Origin: Streptomyces sp. AV19
GTDB taxonomy: Bacteria > Actinomycetota > Actinomycetes > Streptomycetales > Streptomycetaceae
DNA length: 62,647 nt
Assembly: GCF_015999245.1 (NCBI RefSeq)
Contig: NZ_JAEAMR010000004.1
Span: forward strand, 491,869 to 554,515
Direction: 5' to 3'
The notes under the pieces: generated by a model
What the model saw: only the letters and a program-made list of their open reading frames with translations
What the model was told of the DNA's origin: nothing
Database searches by the model: none
Program-made: the position numbers and the translations under genes
Shown here: positions 1-7,751 of the stretch, in pieces
Position numbering within the stretch: position 1 is the stretch's first letter
How the letters are laid out: each line of letters begins with the position of its first letter

Positions 1-634
1 GCTGGGTGCCGCCGGTCAGCTGCCCGATCTCGTGGATGCCCGCGAAGTTCTGGATCGCGCCGCAGGCCACCAGCACGATCGCCATGATCACGGAGATCGG
101 GATCAGGATGCGGACGGTGCCGCGCACCAGGTCGGCCCAGAAGTTGCCGAGTTCACCGGTGCGCGAGCGGGCGAAACCTCGGACCAGGGCCACTGCCACC
201 GCGATGCCGACGGCCGCTGACAGGAAGTTCTGTACCGCCAGGCCACCGGTCTGGAGCACATGTCCCATGGCCTGTTCGCCGGAGTAGGACTGCCAGTTGG
301 TGTTGGTGACGAAGGAGGCGGCGGTGTTGAACGCCTGGTCCGGGCTAATGGAAGAGAATCCGAGTGAGCCTGGCAGATGTCCCTGGACGCGCTGCAGCAA
401 GTACAGGAACAGCACGCTGACAGCGGAGAAGACCAGGACACCCCGCAGGTAGGCCGGCCAGCGCATCTCGGTATCGGGGTCGGCGCCGATCGCCTTGTAG
501 AGCCACTTTTCGACATGCAGGTGCTTGTCGGAGGAGTAGACCCGGGCCATGTAGTCACCGAGTGGTCGGTATGCGAGACCCAGCGCCACGACGAGGGCGA
601 GCAGTTGGAGCATACCGGAGAGGATGGGGCTCAT
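1..634 (-). CDS. kdpA: Potassium-transporting ATPase subunit KdpA, N-terminal part
   Basis: The reverse strand reads from an ATG at 634 without a stop to the window edge, giving the first 211 residues of KdpA (the full protein is usually about 555). It begins MSPILSGMLQLLALVVALGL. KdpA family signatures are visible: YRPLGDYMARVY near residue 22, then the first selectivity-filter region FNTAASFVTNTNWQSYSGE near residue 103, followed by hydrophobic segments. KdpA is the potassium-binding channel-like membrane subunit of the high-affinity KdpFABC pump, working with the P-type ATPase KdpB. kdpF lies immediately upstream with 8 bp between them, so they form an operon that continues leftwards. The gene is truncated only by the window. 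Identification is confident. Confidence 0.95.
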   Translation of the reverse strand, partial: MSPILSGMLQLLALVVALGLAYRPLGDYMARVYSSDKHLHVEKWLYKAIGADPDTEMRWPAYLRGVLVFSAVSVLFLYLLQRVQGHLPGSLGFSSISPDQAFNTAASFVTNTNWQSYSGEQAMGHVLQTGGLAVQNFLSAAVGIAVAVALVRGFARSRTGELGNFWADLVRGTVRILIPISVIMAIVLVACGAIQNFAGIHEIGQLTGGTQ

Positions 635-642
635 ACCTGTAC

Positions 643-732
643 TCAGAACCTCTCGGGAAAGACGAGGGCGAGAACGAGGTAGACCACCAGGGCCACGGCT
701 ACGACGAGACCGATGAAGTTCTCGGCGGTCAC
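643..732 (-). CDS. kdpF: KdpF, small membrane subunit of the Kdp pump
   Basis: A 29-residue reading frame starts at GTG (732-730) and ends at TGA (645-643). The product begins VTAENFIGLVVAVALVVYL and ends FPERF. It is one hydrophobic helix, the usual size and pattern of KdpF, which stabilises the KdpABC complex in the membrane. Its start overlaps the stop of the upstream 27-codon frame by four bases (GTGA), and kdpA follows after 8 bp, so translation is probably coupled. The identification rests on length, hydrophobicity and position before kdpA. Confidence 0.88.
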   Translation of the reverse strand: MTAENFIGLVVAVALVVYLVLALVFPERF

Positions 733-812
733 AGCTTTGCCACCCCCCTGGCGACGAGAGCCAACAGTGCGAACACTGCGACTGTGGTGACAGCGAAGGC
801 CATGTCGGCCAT
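729..812 (-). CDS. 27-residue membrane peptide upstream of kdpF
   Basis: A short frame opens at ATG (812-810) behind a good ribosome binding site (AGGAG about 5 bases upstream) and ends in a TGA overlapping the kdpF GTG. The product begins MADMAFAVTTVAVFALLALV and ends in basic residues (GVAKL), so it is a single predicted membrane helix. From memory, similar micro-ORFs precede kdpF in other actinomycetes, which would argue for a real gene and possibly an extra small Kdp subunit or leader peptide. No function can be assigned from sequence. Confidence 0.6.
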   Translation of the reverse strand: MADMAFAVTTVAVFALLALVARGVAKL

Positions 813-1231
813 CGGAGCTCCTGAGTAACGGTCGAGCTAACGGACTTGTCTATCAAGCACGCCGATATCTCTCATATGCCTCACGTTGACGCTCTCTTAA
901 CGCCGATAATGCTTCTCCTGACGGCTTCCATACGCCTGGATCCGATAAAGCGGCGGACGTCAGGTGCTCGATCGGTTAAAAGATCAATTGCTTGATCCGA
1001 CGCGATGATGGTTCAGCATGTCTTTCCAACCTCTCCCGGTTCGTTTGACTGCCTGTCCATCGCGATCCCATCGAGTGCGGAAACGTAGGTCATTGGTTGA
1101 TCTGGTGTATCCAAATGGGTGACGATGTAGGTCGAACAGACCTTTAATGTGGGCCGCGCGCTATGGATGAACCATCAGTCGATCGTCTTACCCAGCTTTG
1201 CTTGCCAGGCCTCTTGGATCGGGAGTTGACG
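813..1231. other. Intergenic region between divergent kdp and ispG
   Basis: This 420-bp stretch separates the leftward kdp operon from the rightward ispG. It is clearly less GC-rich than the rest of the window, with runs such as cgataatgcttctcc and ggttaaaagatcaattgc, and must hold the divergent promoters. I could not identify a convincing -35/-10 pair or KdpE box on either strand. An in-frame ATG at 1163 would extend ispG by 23 codons, but no Shine-Dalgarno sequence precedes it. Confidence 0.5.
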
Positions 1232-2389
1232 TTGTCTGCTATTCCTGTTGGATTTCCCCAACTGCCCCCGCCTGCCCTGGCGCAGCGGCGTCCGTCTCGT
1301 ACAGTGCAAGTCGGCTCCGTGGCTGTGGGAGGCGACGCACCCGTCTCGGTGCAGTCCATGACCACCACGAGGACGTCGGACATCGGCGCAACGCTCCAGC
1401 AGATCGCCGAGTTGACCGCAGCCGGTTGCCAGATCGTCCGCGTGGCCTGTCCCACGCAGGACGATGCGGACGCTCTGCCTGTGATCGCCGAGAAGTCGCA
1501 GATCCCGGTGATCGCGGACATTCACTTCCAGCCGAAGTACGTGTTCGCCGCCATTGACGCGGGGTGTGCGGCGGTGCGGGTGAACCCGGGTAACATCCGG
1601 CAGTTCGATGACAAGGTGAAGGAGATTGCACAGGCGGCTGCGGACGCCGGTACATCGATCCGGATCGGGGTGAACGCGGGCTCGCTGGACAAGCGGCTGT
1701 TTGAGAAGTACGGCCGGGCGACGCCGGAGGCATTGGTCGAGTCGGCGCTGTGGGAGGCGTCGCTCTTCGAGGAGCACGGTTTCCGCAACATCAAGATCTC
1801 GGTGAAGCACAACGACCCTGTTGTGATGGTCAACGCGTACCGGCAACTGGCCGCGCAGTGTGACTACCCGCTGCATCTGGGCGTGACGGAGGCGGGCCCT
1901 GCCTTTCAGGGGACGATCAAGTCCGCCGTGGCGTTCGGCGCGCTGCTGTCCGAAGGCATCGGGGACACGATCCGTGTGTCGCTGTCGGCTCCTCCAGTCG
2001 AGGAGATCAAGGTCGGGATACAGATCCTGGAATCGCTCGGGCTGCGGCAACGGCGGCTGGAGATCGTGTCGTGCCCGTCGTGCGGGCGGGCGCAGGTCGA
2101 CGTCTACAAGCTTGCAGATCAGGTGACCGTGGGGCTGGAGGGTATGGAAGTGCCGCTGCGGGTAGCTGTGATGGGCTGTGTCGTCAACGGTCCGGGTGAG
2201 GCCCGCGAGGCGGATCTGGGAGTGGCCTCCGGCAACGGCAAGGGGCAGATCTTCGTCAGGGGCGAAGTCATCAAGACCGTGCCCGAGTCGAAGATCGTGG
2301 AGACTCTCATTGAAGAGGCCCTGAAGCTCGCTGAGCAGATGGAGAAGAACGGTGTCGCCTCCGGCGAACCGGAGGTCAGCGTCAGCTGA
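1232..2389 (+). CDS. ispG: 4-hydroxy-3-methylbut-2-en-1-yl diphosphate synthase (IspG/GcpE)
   Basis: This [4Fe-4S] enzyme converts methylerythritol cyclodiphosphate to HMBPP, the penultimate step of the MEP isoprenoid pathway. Visible hallmarks are the TIM-barrel motif [29 protein letters not shown] and GVNAGSLD, with C-terminal cluster cysteines in CPSCGRAQ and [11 protein letters not shown] place the start at TTG 1232 (GGGAG six bases upstream). This gives 385 residues, the usual actinobacterial length, and an N-terminus (LSAIPVGFP) resembling other Streptomyces IspG proteins. An ATG at 1163 would give 408. Codon use is less GC-biased than the genes that follow. The 3' end of a second ispG lies 345 bp downstream, suggesting this complete copy is an acquired replacement. 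The family call is certain; the start is not. Confidence 0.93.
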   Translation: MSAIPVGFPQLPPPALAQRRPSRTVQVGSVAVGGDAPVSVQSMTTTRTSDIGATLQQIAELTAAGCQIVRVACPTQDDADALPVIAEKSQIPVIADIHFQPKYVFAAIDAGCAAVRVNPGNIRQFDDKVKEIAQAAADAGTSIRIGVNAGSLDKRLFEKYGRATPEALVESALWEASLFEEHGFRNIKISVKHNDPVVMVNAYRQLAAQCDYPLHLGVTEAGPAFQGTIKSAVAFGALLSEGIGDTIRVSLSAPPVEEIKVGIQILESLGLRQRRLEIVSCPSCGRAQVDVYKLADQVTVGLEGMEVPLRVAVMGCVVNGPGEAREADLGVASGNGKGQIFVRGEVIKTVPESKIVETLIEEALKLAEQMEKNGVASGEPEVSVS

Positions 2390-2733
2390 CGGCATGTCAA
2401 TCAGGCTTGCCATTCAATGAGCCGGCCTGGAGCTTCGACATTTGGCCTCGACGGACGGCCGGGTCACGGCGTTCGCCGTCTCAGTGGTACTGCTGGTGGT
2501 CGCCGATGACACGCCCAGACGGTCAAGCGGCCCGCGGGACAGCTATATGTGATGCTCGGTGACCTGCACGAGGCCCAGGAATGGCGCAGGAGGCATTTGT
2601 GCGGGGGTGGCGCCGGCGTGGGCAACTGAGGTTTTCATTTCGGGGTGACGGTGGATCAGTCCGGGTGTATGCCGGTGGTGAGCTGAACTGGGTTTCGTAG
2701 CGGCCCTGAAGCCAGGCTTGATCGCCTCGGCAG
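2390..2733. other. Junction region between complete ispG and ispG remnant
   Basis: These 344 bases lie between the stop of the complete ispG and the first recognisable codon of the ispG remnant. I see no gene with coding character, no inverted-repeat ends and no recognisable transposase or integrase fragment on either strand. A 31-codon frame on the minus strand (starting MKTSVAHAG) has no recognisable relatives. The region looks like a recombination scar. Confidence 0.4.
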
Positions 2734-2850
2734 CCGGAATCGAAGATCGTCGAGACCCTCATCGAAGAGGCCCAGAAGCTCGCCGAGCAGATGGAGAAGG
2801 ACGGCGTCCCCTCGGGCACGCCCACCGTCGTCGCCGCCGGCGAGAAGTAG
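2734..2850 (+). pseudogene. ispG: 3' remnant of a second (resident) ispG
   Basis: The frame from 2734 to TAG 2850 encodes [20 protein letters not shown] and then [18 protein letters not shown]. It aligns without gaps to the last part of the complete IspG upstream ([35 protein letters not shown]). About 38 codons remain, with no start and no upstream IspG domain. The codons are typical high-GC Streptomyces, unlike the complete copy, and the remnant sits immediately before a terminator and the GNAT gene that normally follow ispG in Streptomyces. I infer that it is the tail of the original chromosomal gene. Confidence 0.85.
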
Positions 2851-2868
2851 CCCCGGCCGGCCGGAGGC

Positions 2869-2898
2869 ATGGCGGGGACACCTTCGCGTCCCCGCCAT
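2869..2898 (+). terminator. Hairpin terminator behind the ispG remnant
   Basis: A perfect 11-bp stem (atggcggggac / gtccccgccat) encloses an 8-base loop, 18 bases after the remnant stop codon. There is no U-tract, as is common in Streptomyces. It was probably the terminator of the original ispG operon. Confidence 0.7.
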
Positions 2899-2983
2899 CG
2901 AGGGCTGCCCGCGGAGCGGAGAGGTAAAGTGCCAGGATCCCATTCCCTGGCCTCCGGCCCGCTACGGTGAGGCAATCCCACAC

Positions 2984-3829
2984 GTGCTGACGACGACCAC
3001 CACCAAGGTCCTCGAGCCCGGCGACCTCGACGCCGCCCTCGCCGTCCTCGACCGTGAGCCGGTCGCCAACGCCTTCGTCGCCGCCCGGGTCCAGGCCGCG
3101 GGACTCGACCCCTGGCGGCTCGGCGGCGAGATGTGGGGCTGGTACGCGGACGGGCACCTCGAATCGCTCTGCTACGCCGGCGCCAACCTCGTCCCCATCT
3201 GCGCCGGACCCGAGGCCGTCCGCGCCTTCGCCGACCGCGCCCGCCGGGCCGGCCGCCGCTGCTCCTCCATCGTCGGCCCCGCCGCCCCCACCTCCGCACT
3301 CTGGTCGCTCCTCGAACCACACTGGGGCCCGGCCCGTGAGGTCCGCTCCCACCAGCCGCTGATGGTCACCCGGACCCTCCCGGCGGACGTCGAGCCCGAC
3401 CCGTTCGTCCGCCGCGTCCGCAAAGGCGAGATGGAGACGATCCTGCCCGCGTGCGTGGCCATGTTCACCGAGGAGGTCGGCGTCTCGCCGCTCGCCGGGG
3501 ACGGCGGGCTCCTCTACCAGGCCCGCGTCGCCGAACTCGTCGGCTCCGGGCGCTCGTTCGCCCGCATCGAGGACGGCCGCGTCGTCTTCAAGGCCGAGAT
3601 CGGCGCCGCCACCGACCGCGCCTGCCAGATCCAGGGCGTCTGGGTCGCCCCCGAGCACCGCGGCCGCGGCCTGTCCGTCACCGGCATGGCCGCCGTGCTC
3701 CGCTACGCCCTGCGGGACGTCGCCCCCGTCGCCAGTCTCTACGTCAACGACTACAACACCGCGGCGCGCGCGGCGTACCGGCGGGTGGGCTTCGTGGAGG
3801 ACGGCGCGTTCATGAGCGTGCTGTTCTGA
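2984..3829 (+). CDS. GNAT-family N-acetyltransferase (DUF4081 plus GNAT)
   Basis: A 281-residue protein from GTG 2984 with a two-part build. Residues about 1-130 match the DUF4081 type of N-terminal domain seen in actinobacterial GNATs. Residues about 140-281 form an acetyl-CoA-dependent acetyltransferase fold, with the acetyl-CoA loop in VWVAPEHRGRGLSVTGM and the later YVNDYNTAARAAYRRVGF, a typical GNAT C-terminal signature. The substrate is unknown. It follows the ispG terminator and is 41 bp from the next GNAT gene, in the order usual for this chromosomal locus in Streptomyces. I see nothing abnormal in the sequence. Confidence 0.85.
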   Translation: MLTTTTTKVLEPGDLDAALAVLDREPVANAFVAARVQAAGLDPWRLGGEMWGWYADGHLESLCYAGANLVPICAGPEAVRAFADRARRAGRRCSSIVGPAAPTSALWSLLEPHWGPAREVRSHQPLMVTRTLPADVEPDPFVRRVRKGEMETILPACVAMFTEEVGVSPLAGDGGLLYQARVAELVGSGRSFARIEDGRVVFKAEIGAATDRACQIQGVWVAPEHRGRGLSVTGMAAVLRYALRDVAPVASLYVNDYNTAARAAYRRVGFVEDGAFMSVLF

Positions 3830-3858
3830 CCCGGGCCCGCCGGAGCCTGCCGGCCGGG

Positions 3859-3864
3859 TAGCCT
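3859..3864 (+). promoter_or_regulatory. Possible -10 element for a leaderless GNAT transcript
   Basis: TAGCCT ends six bases before the ATG at 3871. No Shine-Dalgarno sequence lies between them, so transcription could start at or within a base or two of the start codon. No clear -35 is seen. Confidence 0.3.
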
Positions 3865-3870
3865 CCGGTC

Positions 3871-4404
3871 ATGGATGACATCGTGGTCGGGCCGCTCGAC
3901 CTCGCCGCGCGGGTGGACGACGCGCTGGCCGTACAAGCGCTGGCCTTCGGGCTCGGCGCGGAGGAGGTCGGCGTCCGGCGCCACATCGTGCTCCGCCACC
4001 TGACCAGCCCCGGTGCGCGGGCCCTCGGGGCGACGACGGAGAGCGGACGGCTGGTCGGTTTCGTCTACGGCATGCCCAACGACCGCCGGCACTGGTGGTC
4101 CACCGTCGTCGAGCCGTACCTGCGCGCGACCGGGCACGAGGACTGGCTCGACGACGTCTTCGTGATCACCGAGCTGCACGTCCACCCCGCGTTCCAGAAC
4201 CGGCGCATCGGGCGCGCGCTCATCACCGCCCTCACCGCCGACGCCCGGGAGCCGCGCTCGATCCTCTCCGCGATCGACACCGAGAGCCCGGCCCGGGCGC
4301 TGTACCGGAAGCTGGGCTATCAGGACCTGGCCCGGCAAGTGGTCTTCCCGAGCGCGGTGAGTCCGTACGTGGTGATGGGCGCGCATCTGCCGTTGCTGGG
4401 CTGA
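3871..4404 (+). CDS. GNAT-family N-acetyltransferase
   Basis: A single-domain 177-residue GNAT. The acetyl-CoA pyrophosphate loop is in ITELHVHPAFQNRRIGRALI around residues 95-115, and ESPARALYRKLGYQDL lies near the C-terminus. The acceptor is unknown. A -10-like TAGCCT ends six bases before the ATG and there is no ribosome binding site, suggesting a leaderless transcript separate from the preceding GNAT. The last 19 codons and the following bases are repeated just downstream (see the repeat entry), showing a local duplication of the gene end. Confidence 0.85.
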   Translation: MDDIVVGPLDLAARVDDALAVQALAFGLGAEEVGVRRHIVLRHLTSPGARALGATTESGRLVGFVYGMPNDRRHWWSTVVEPYLRATGHEDWLDDVFVITELHVHPAFQNRRIGRALITALTADAREPRSILSAIDTESPARALYRKLGYQDLARQVVFPSAVSPYVVMGAHLPLLG

Positions 4405-4513
4405 CGGGGCGTCCGGCCGGGGGGCCGGGGGTTGCCCCCGGGAGAACGCGGTCCGAGCGCGGTGAGTCCGTATGTGGTGATAGGGCGGAGCTGCCGTTGC
4501 TGGGCTGATGGGG
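4348..4513 (+). repeat. Duplicated 3' end of the GNAT gene
   Basis: The segment 4348-4409 (ccgagcgcggtgagtccgta through ctgccgttgctgggctgacg) recurs at 4453-4513 with a few changes and a short deletion. The second copy still reads like the tail of the GNAT protein and ends at the same stop codon. The copies are 105 bp apart. This looks like an old tandem duplication that left a degenerate gene tail between the GNAT gene and proS. Confidence 0.75.
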
Positions 4514-4548
4514 GCGGAGCTGCCGCCGGCGGGGTGGCGGAAATCGAG

Positions 4549-4577
4549 GTGAGGAGCCGCGGCGTCGCCGCTAACCT
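4549..4577 (+). promoter_or_regulatory. Putative promoter of proS (leaderless)
   Basis: A -35-like GTGAGG (4549-4554), a 17-bp spacer and a -10 TAACCT (4572-4577) end six bases before the proS ATG at 4584. With no Shine-Dalgarno sequence in between, a leaderless mRNA is the likely product. Confidence 0.45.
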
Positions 4578-4583
4578 CCCCGC

Positions 4584-6281
4584 ATGACCCATGTCCAGCG
4601 CCTGTCCACCCTGTTGTTCAAGACCCTGCGCGAGGACCCGGCCGACGCCGAGACCGCCAGCCACCGGCTGCTGGTCCGGGCCGGCTACGTCCGCCGGACC
4701 TCCGCGGGCGTGTGGACCTGGCTGCCACTGGGCAAGCGGGTGCTGGACAACGTCGCGCGGGTGGTCCGCGAGGAGATGGACGCCATCGGCGGACAGGAGG
4801 TCCTGCTCCCCGCGCTGCTCCCCAAGGAGCCGTACGAGGCCAGCGGGCGCTGGAAGGAGTACGGCGACCTCCTGTTCCGCCTCCGGGACCGCAAGGGCGC
4901 CGAGTACCTGCTCGGTCCCACGCACGAGGAGGTCTTCGCCCTCACGGTCAAGGACCAGTGCACGTCCTACAAGGACCTGCCCGTGATCCTCTACCAGGTC
5001 CAGAACAAGTACCGCGACGAGGCGCGGCCCCGCTCGGGCGTCCTGCGCGGCCGCGAGTTCCTGATGAAGGACGCGTACTCCTTCGACGTCACGGACGAAG
5101 GGCTGGCCGAGTCGTACCGGCTCCACCGGCAGGCCTACGCGCGGATCTTCGAGCGGCTCGGGCTGGACCACCGGATCGTCTCCGCCGTCTCCGGCGCGAT
5201 GGGCGGCTCGGCGTCCGAGGAGTTCCTCGCCCCGGCGGCGGCCGGGGAGGACACGTTCGCGGACTGCCCGCGGTGCGACTACGCGGCCAACACCGAGGCG
5301 GTCACCGTGGCCGTCGAGCCCGTCGTCGCGGACGGGGTGCCGGCGCCGCGGGAGCTGGACACCCCCGGGACCCCCACCATCGAGGCGCTCGCCGCGCACC
5401 TGGACGTGCCCGCCTCGGCGATCCTCAAGAACGTCCTCGTCAAGGTCGACGGCGAGATCGTGGCCGTCGGCGTGCCCGGCGACCGCGAGGTGGACCTCGG
5501 CCGGCTCGCCGAGCACCTCGCCCCCGCGGAGGTGGAGCTGGTCACCGCGGACGACTTCGCCGGCCGGCCGGAGCTGGTGCGCGGCTACGTGGGCCCGCAG
5601 GGGCTCGACGTGCCGTACTTCGCCGACCCCCGGGTGGCGCCCGGCACGGCCTGGATCACCGGGGCCAACAAGCCGGACGCGCACGTGCGCGACGTCGTCT
5701 GCGGGCGCGACTTCACGGTCGGCCGGTACCTCGACGCGGTCGTCGTCGAGCCGGGCGACCCCTGCCCGCGCTGCGGCGCCGGGCTGGAGATCGGCCGGGC
5801 CATCGAGATCGGCCACATCTTCCAGCTGGGGCGCAAGTACGCCGACGCGTTCGGGCTGGACGTCCTCGGGCCGGAGGGCAAGCCGGTGCGGGTCACGATG
5901 GGTTCGTACGGCATCGGCGTCTCACGGGCCGTCGCGGCGCTCGCCGAGCAGACGCACGACGAGCGCGGGCTGTGCTGGCCGCGCGAGGTCGCCCCGGCGG
6001 ACGTCCATGTCGTCGCGGCCGGGAAGGCGGGGCAGGTTCTCGAACTCGCCCTGGATGTCGCGGCGTTGCTCGCCGACGCGGGGGTGCGGGTGCTGGTGGA
6101 CGACCGGACGGGGGTCTCGGCGGGGGTGAAGTTCGCGGACGCGGAGCTGATCGGGGTGCCGTTGCTTTTGATCGTGGGGCGGGGTGCGGCCGAGGGCCGC
6201 GTCGAGCTGAAGGACCGGCGGTCGGGGGAGCGGTGGGATGTCACGGTGGAGGAGGCGGTGGCGCGCCTTACGGCGGATTGA
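4584..6281 (+). CDS. proS: Prolyl-tRNA synthetase (bacterial type)
   Basis: A 565-residue class II aminoacyl-tRNA synthetase that charges tRNA-Pro in the cytoplasm. Order of parts: class II catalytic core with motif 1/2 ([29 protein letters not shown]), an inserted YbaK-like editing domain at about residues 225-395 that deacylates Ala-tRNA-Pro, motif 3 (GSYGIGVSR) near 435, and an anticodon-binding domain at the end. The insertion and length are typical of the long bacterial ProRS form. The start is the ATG at 4584, probably leaderless. The gene stands alone and converges on the downstream leftward kinase-like gene. Confidence 0.97.
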   Translation: MTHVQRLSTLLFKTLREDPADAETASHRLLVRAGYVRRTSAGVWTWLPLGKRVLDNVARVVREEMDAIGGQEVLLPALLPKEPYEASGRWKEYGDLLFRLRDRKGAEYLLGPTHEEVFALTVKDQCTSYKDLPVILYQVQNKYRDEARPRSGVLRGREFLMKDAYSFDVTDEGLAESYRLHRQAYARIFERLGLDHRIVSAVSGAMGGSASEEFLAPAAAGEDTFADCPRCDYAANTEAVTVAVEPVVADGVPAPRELDTPGTPTIEALAAHLDVPASAILKNVLVKVDGEIVAVGVPGDREVDLGRLAEHLAPAEVELVTADDFAGRPELVRGYVGPQGLDVPYFADPRVAPGTAWITGANKPDAHVRDVVCGRDFTVGRYLDAVVVEPGDPCPRCGAGLEIGRAIEIGHIFQLGRKYADAFGLDVLGPEGKPVRVTMGSYGIGVSRAVAALAEQTHDERGLCWPREVAPADVHVVAAGKAGQVLELALDVAALLADAGVRVLVDDRTGVSAGVKFADAELIGVPLLLIVGRGAAEGRVELKDRRSGERWDVTVEEAVARLTAD

Positions 6282-6329
6282 GCCCCAGCCCCGCCCTTTC
6301 ACCGTTTCCCGGGGAGGCCCCGGACCCCA

Positions 6330-6378
6330 ACTGCCCTTCGGGCAGTGTCCTCAAGCTCCCCCAGAGGGGGTACCCCCA
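6330..6378. terminator. Hairpins between proS and the convergent kinase-like gene
   Basis: Two small hairpins, actgccc-ttc-gggcagt (6330-6346) and a C-run/G-run pair just after it, lie between convergent genes. They may terminate transcription from both sides. Confidence 0.4.
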
Positions 6379-6393
6379 GACGGGCTGGGTTGG

Positions 6394-7278
6394 CTACAGC
6401 AGCGCCGCGAACTCCAGCAGCATCTCGTTCCGTTCCCGCACTCCCGTCTCCACCGAGCGGAACAGGGCCCAGCCCCGCAGCCGTTCCCGGTCCACGTCCA
6501 GGGAATCCGCCAGTTTGGCGATCCGGCGGCGGGCGATGGCCGCGGCGCCGGGGGAGGCCAGCAGTGTGTCGGCGCGGTCGCGGACGAGCGAGGCCAGGTC
6601 GTAGGCGCGGTCGCCGACCAGCGGGCGCGGCGAGACGGCCAGCCACGGCGTGCGGTCGGCCGCGAGGACCTTGCCCTGGCAGTAGTCGCCGTGCAGCAGC
6701 GCCCCCGGCTCACCGCCCGCCAGCGCGTCCCGCACCTCCAGCGCCTCGTCCACGAGGGAACGGGCCTCCACGGCCCAGGTGTCCGCCCGCAGCTCCTCGG
6801 CCAGGGCGGCCGTGCGCGCGTCGACGGACGGGAACGGGGAACCGGCCGGCGGCGCGACCCACAGCCGCTGGAGCGTCGCCGACGCCTCCAGCAACGCCTT
6901 CTGCTCGGGCAGCGACCGCAGGCTCACGTCGCCGTGCAACCGCTCCAGCAGCAGCGCCCCCGCCTCCGGCTCGGCCCGCAGGACCCGCACCGCGCCGAAC
7001 CCGTTCCAGTGCTCCAGCGCGGCGAGTTCGGCCCCGGCGCGGCCGTCGGGGAGGGCGAGCTTGAGCACGGCCGGAGTGCCGTCGGCGCACCGGGCGAGGA
7101 CGGCCATGCTGGAACGTCCGCCCGGCGTCTGCACCCGTTCGGGTGTCAACTCCCAGCGCTCCAGGTACTCCTGAGCGGTCATCGGGAGGCCCGCGAGCCA
7201 CTGCCGCGCGCCCTCCGTCGCGCCTGCCGCGCGCACCAACCGCTCCGGCGGTTCGAGGCGGTCGTTCGCTTGGCCCAT
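6394..7278 (-). CDS. Aminoglycoside-phosphotransferase-fold protein, probably catalytically impaired
   Basis: 294 residues from ATG 7278 (AAAGGGA upstream), related to the APH(6)/hydroxyurea phosphotransferase family. The C-terminal catalytic region reads LLHGDYCQGKVLAADRTPWL then AVSPRPLVGDRAYDLASLVRD. In active relatives the same stretches are HGDxxxGNVL and AIDPKPLVG. The catalytic Asp of HGD is kept, but the Asn that binds metal is Lys and the metal-binding Asp of the DFG-equivalent position is Ser. No resistance function should be assumed; it may be a pseudokinase or act on an unknown small molecule. It is separated by 29 bp from the next leftward gene pair, so it may be cotranscribed with it. 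Confidence 0.75.
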   Translation of the reverse strand: MGQANDRLEPPERLVRAAGATEGARQWLAGLPMTAQEYLERWELTPERVQTPGGRSSMAVLARCADGTPAVLKLALPDGRAGAELAALEHWNGFGAVRVLRAEPEAGALLLERLHGDVSLRSLPEQKALLEASATLQRLWVAPPAGSPFPSVDARTAALAEELRADTWAVEARSLVDEALEVRDALAGGEPGALLHGDYCQGKVLAADRTPWLAVSPRPLVGDRAYDLASLVRDRADTLLASPGAAAIARRRIAKLADSLDVDRERLRGWALFRSVETGVRERNEMLLEFAALL

Positions 7279-7307
7279 CCCTGTGCTGTCCCTTTCGTTC
7301 TTGCTGG

Positions 7308-7751
7308 TCAGGGCCGTGCCGTGGGGGAAGTCCGCTCGGCGAGCCCAGGGAAGGCTACGCCAGTGCCGCGCCAGCGGACCGCCCGCACCGCCGCCTCGCG
7401 CAGCGCGGCCGCCGCCTCGGTGCGCAGGCCGCCCCGGGCCGCCGGCACGAGGTCGGCGTAGACGGCGGCCACCCGGTTCTCCAGCTCCGCCGCCAGGCGC
7501 ACGGCGGCGTCCTCGTCCGGCACGGGGAACGGCAGGGCGTACGCCGCGGCGGCCGCCGCCGGAGTGCCGCCCAGGTCGCGGACCGCGCGCCGCATGGCGT
7601 CCCGGCGGGCGCGGTGCGCCTCGTACGCCTCACGGGCCTCCTTGGCCCGGTCCTCGGCGACCCGGGCACCGACGACCCCGTACCCGTACACGGCGGCGTA
7701 CTCGGCGGCCAGCGCGGCCTGCGCGGCGGTCAGGGCGGGGGAGTCCGTCAT
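7308..7751 (-). CDS. DUF4439 ferritin-like protein
   Basis: 147 residues from ATG 7751. Ala-rich helical protein with pairs of acidic and aromatic residues spaced as in ferritin-like four-helix bundles (AAEYAAVYGYGVVGAR, then AHRARRDAMR, then LENRVAAVYADLV). It matches the actinobacterial DUF4439 family as I know it. Its ATG overlaps the stop of the upstream lipoprotein gene by four bases, so the two are translationally coupled and probably work together, perhaps at the cell surface. The function is unknown. Confidence 0.75.
   Translation of the reverse strand: MTDSPALTAAQAALAAEYAAVYGYGVVGARVAEDRAKEAREAYEAHRARRDAMRRAVRDLGGTPAAAAAAYALPFPVPDEDAAVRLAAELENRVAAVYADLVPAARGGLRTEAAAALREAAVRAVRWRGTGVAFPGLAERTSPTARP

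Noticed and set aside
2523..2733. Possible transposase or gene fragment in the ispG scar
   Set aside because: Translated both strands show no recognisable motif, and no inverted-repeat ends were found.
6394..7278. Aminoglycoside resistance gene
   Set aside because: Two catalytic metal-binding residues are substituted, so resistance is not supported.
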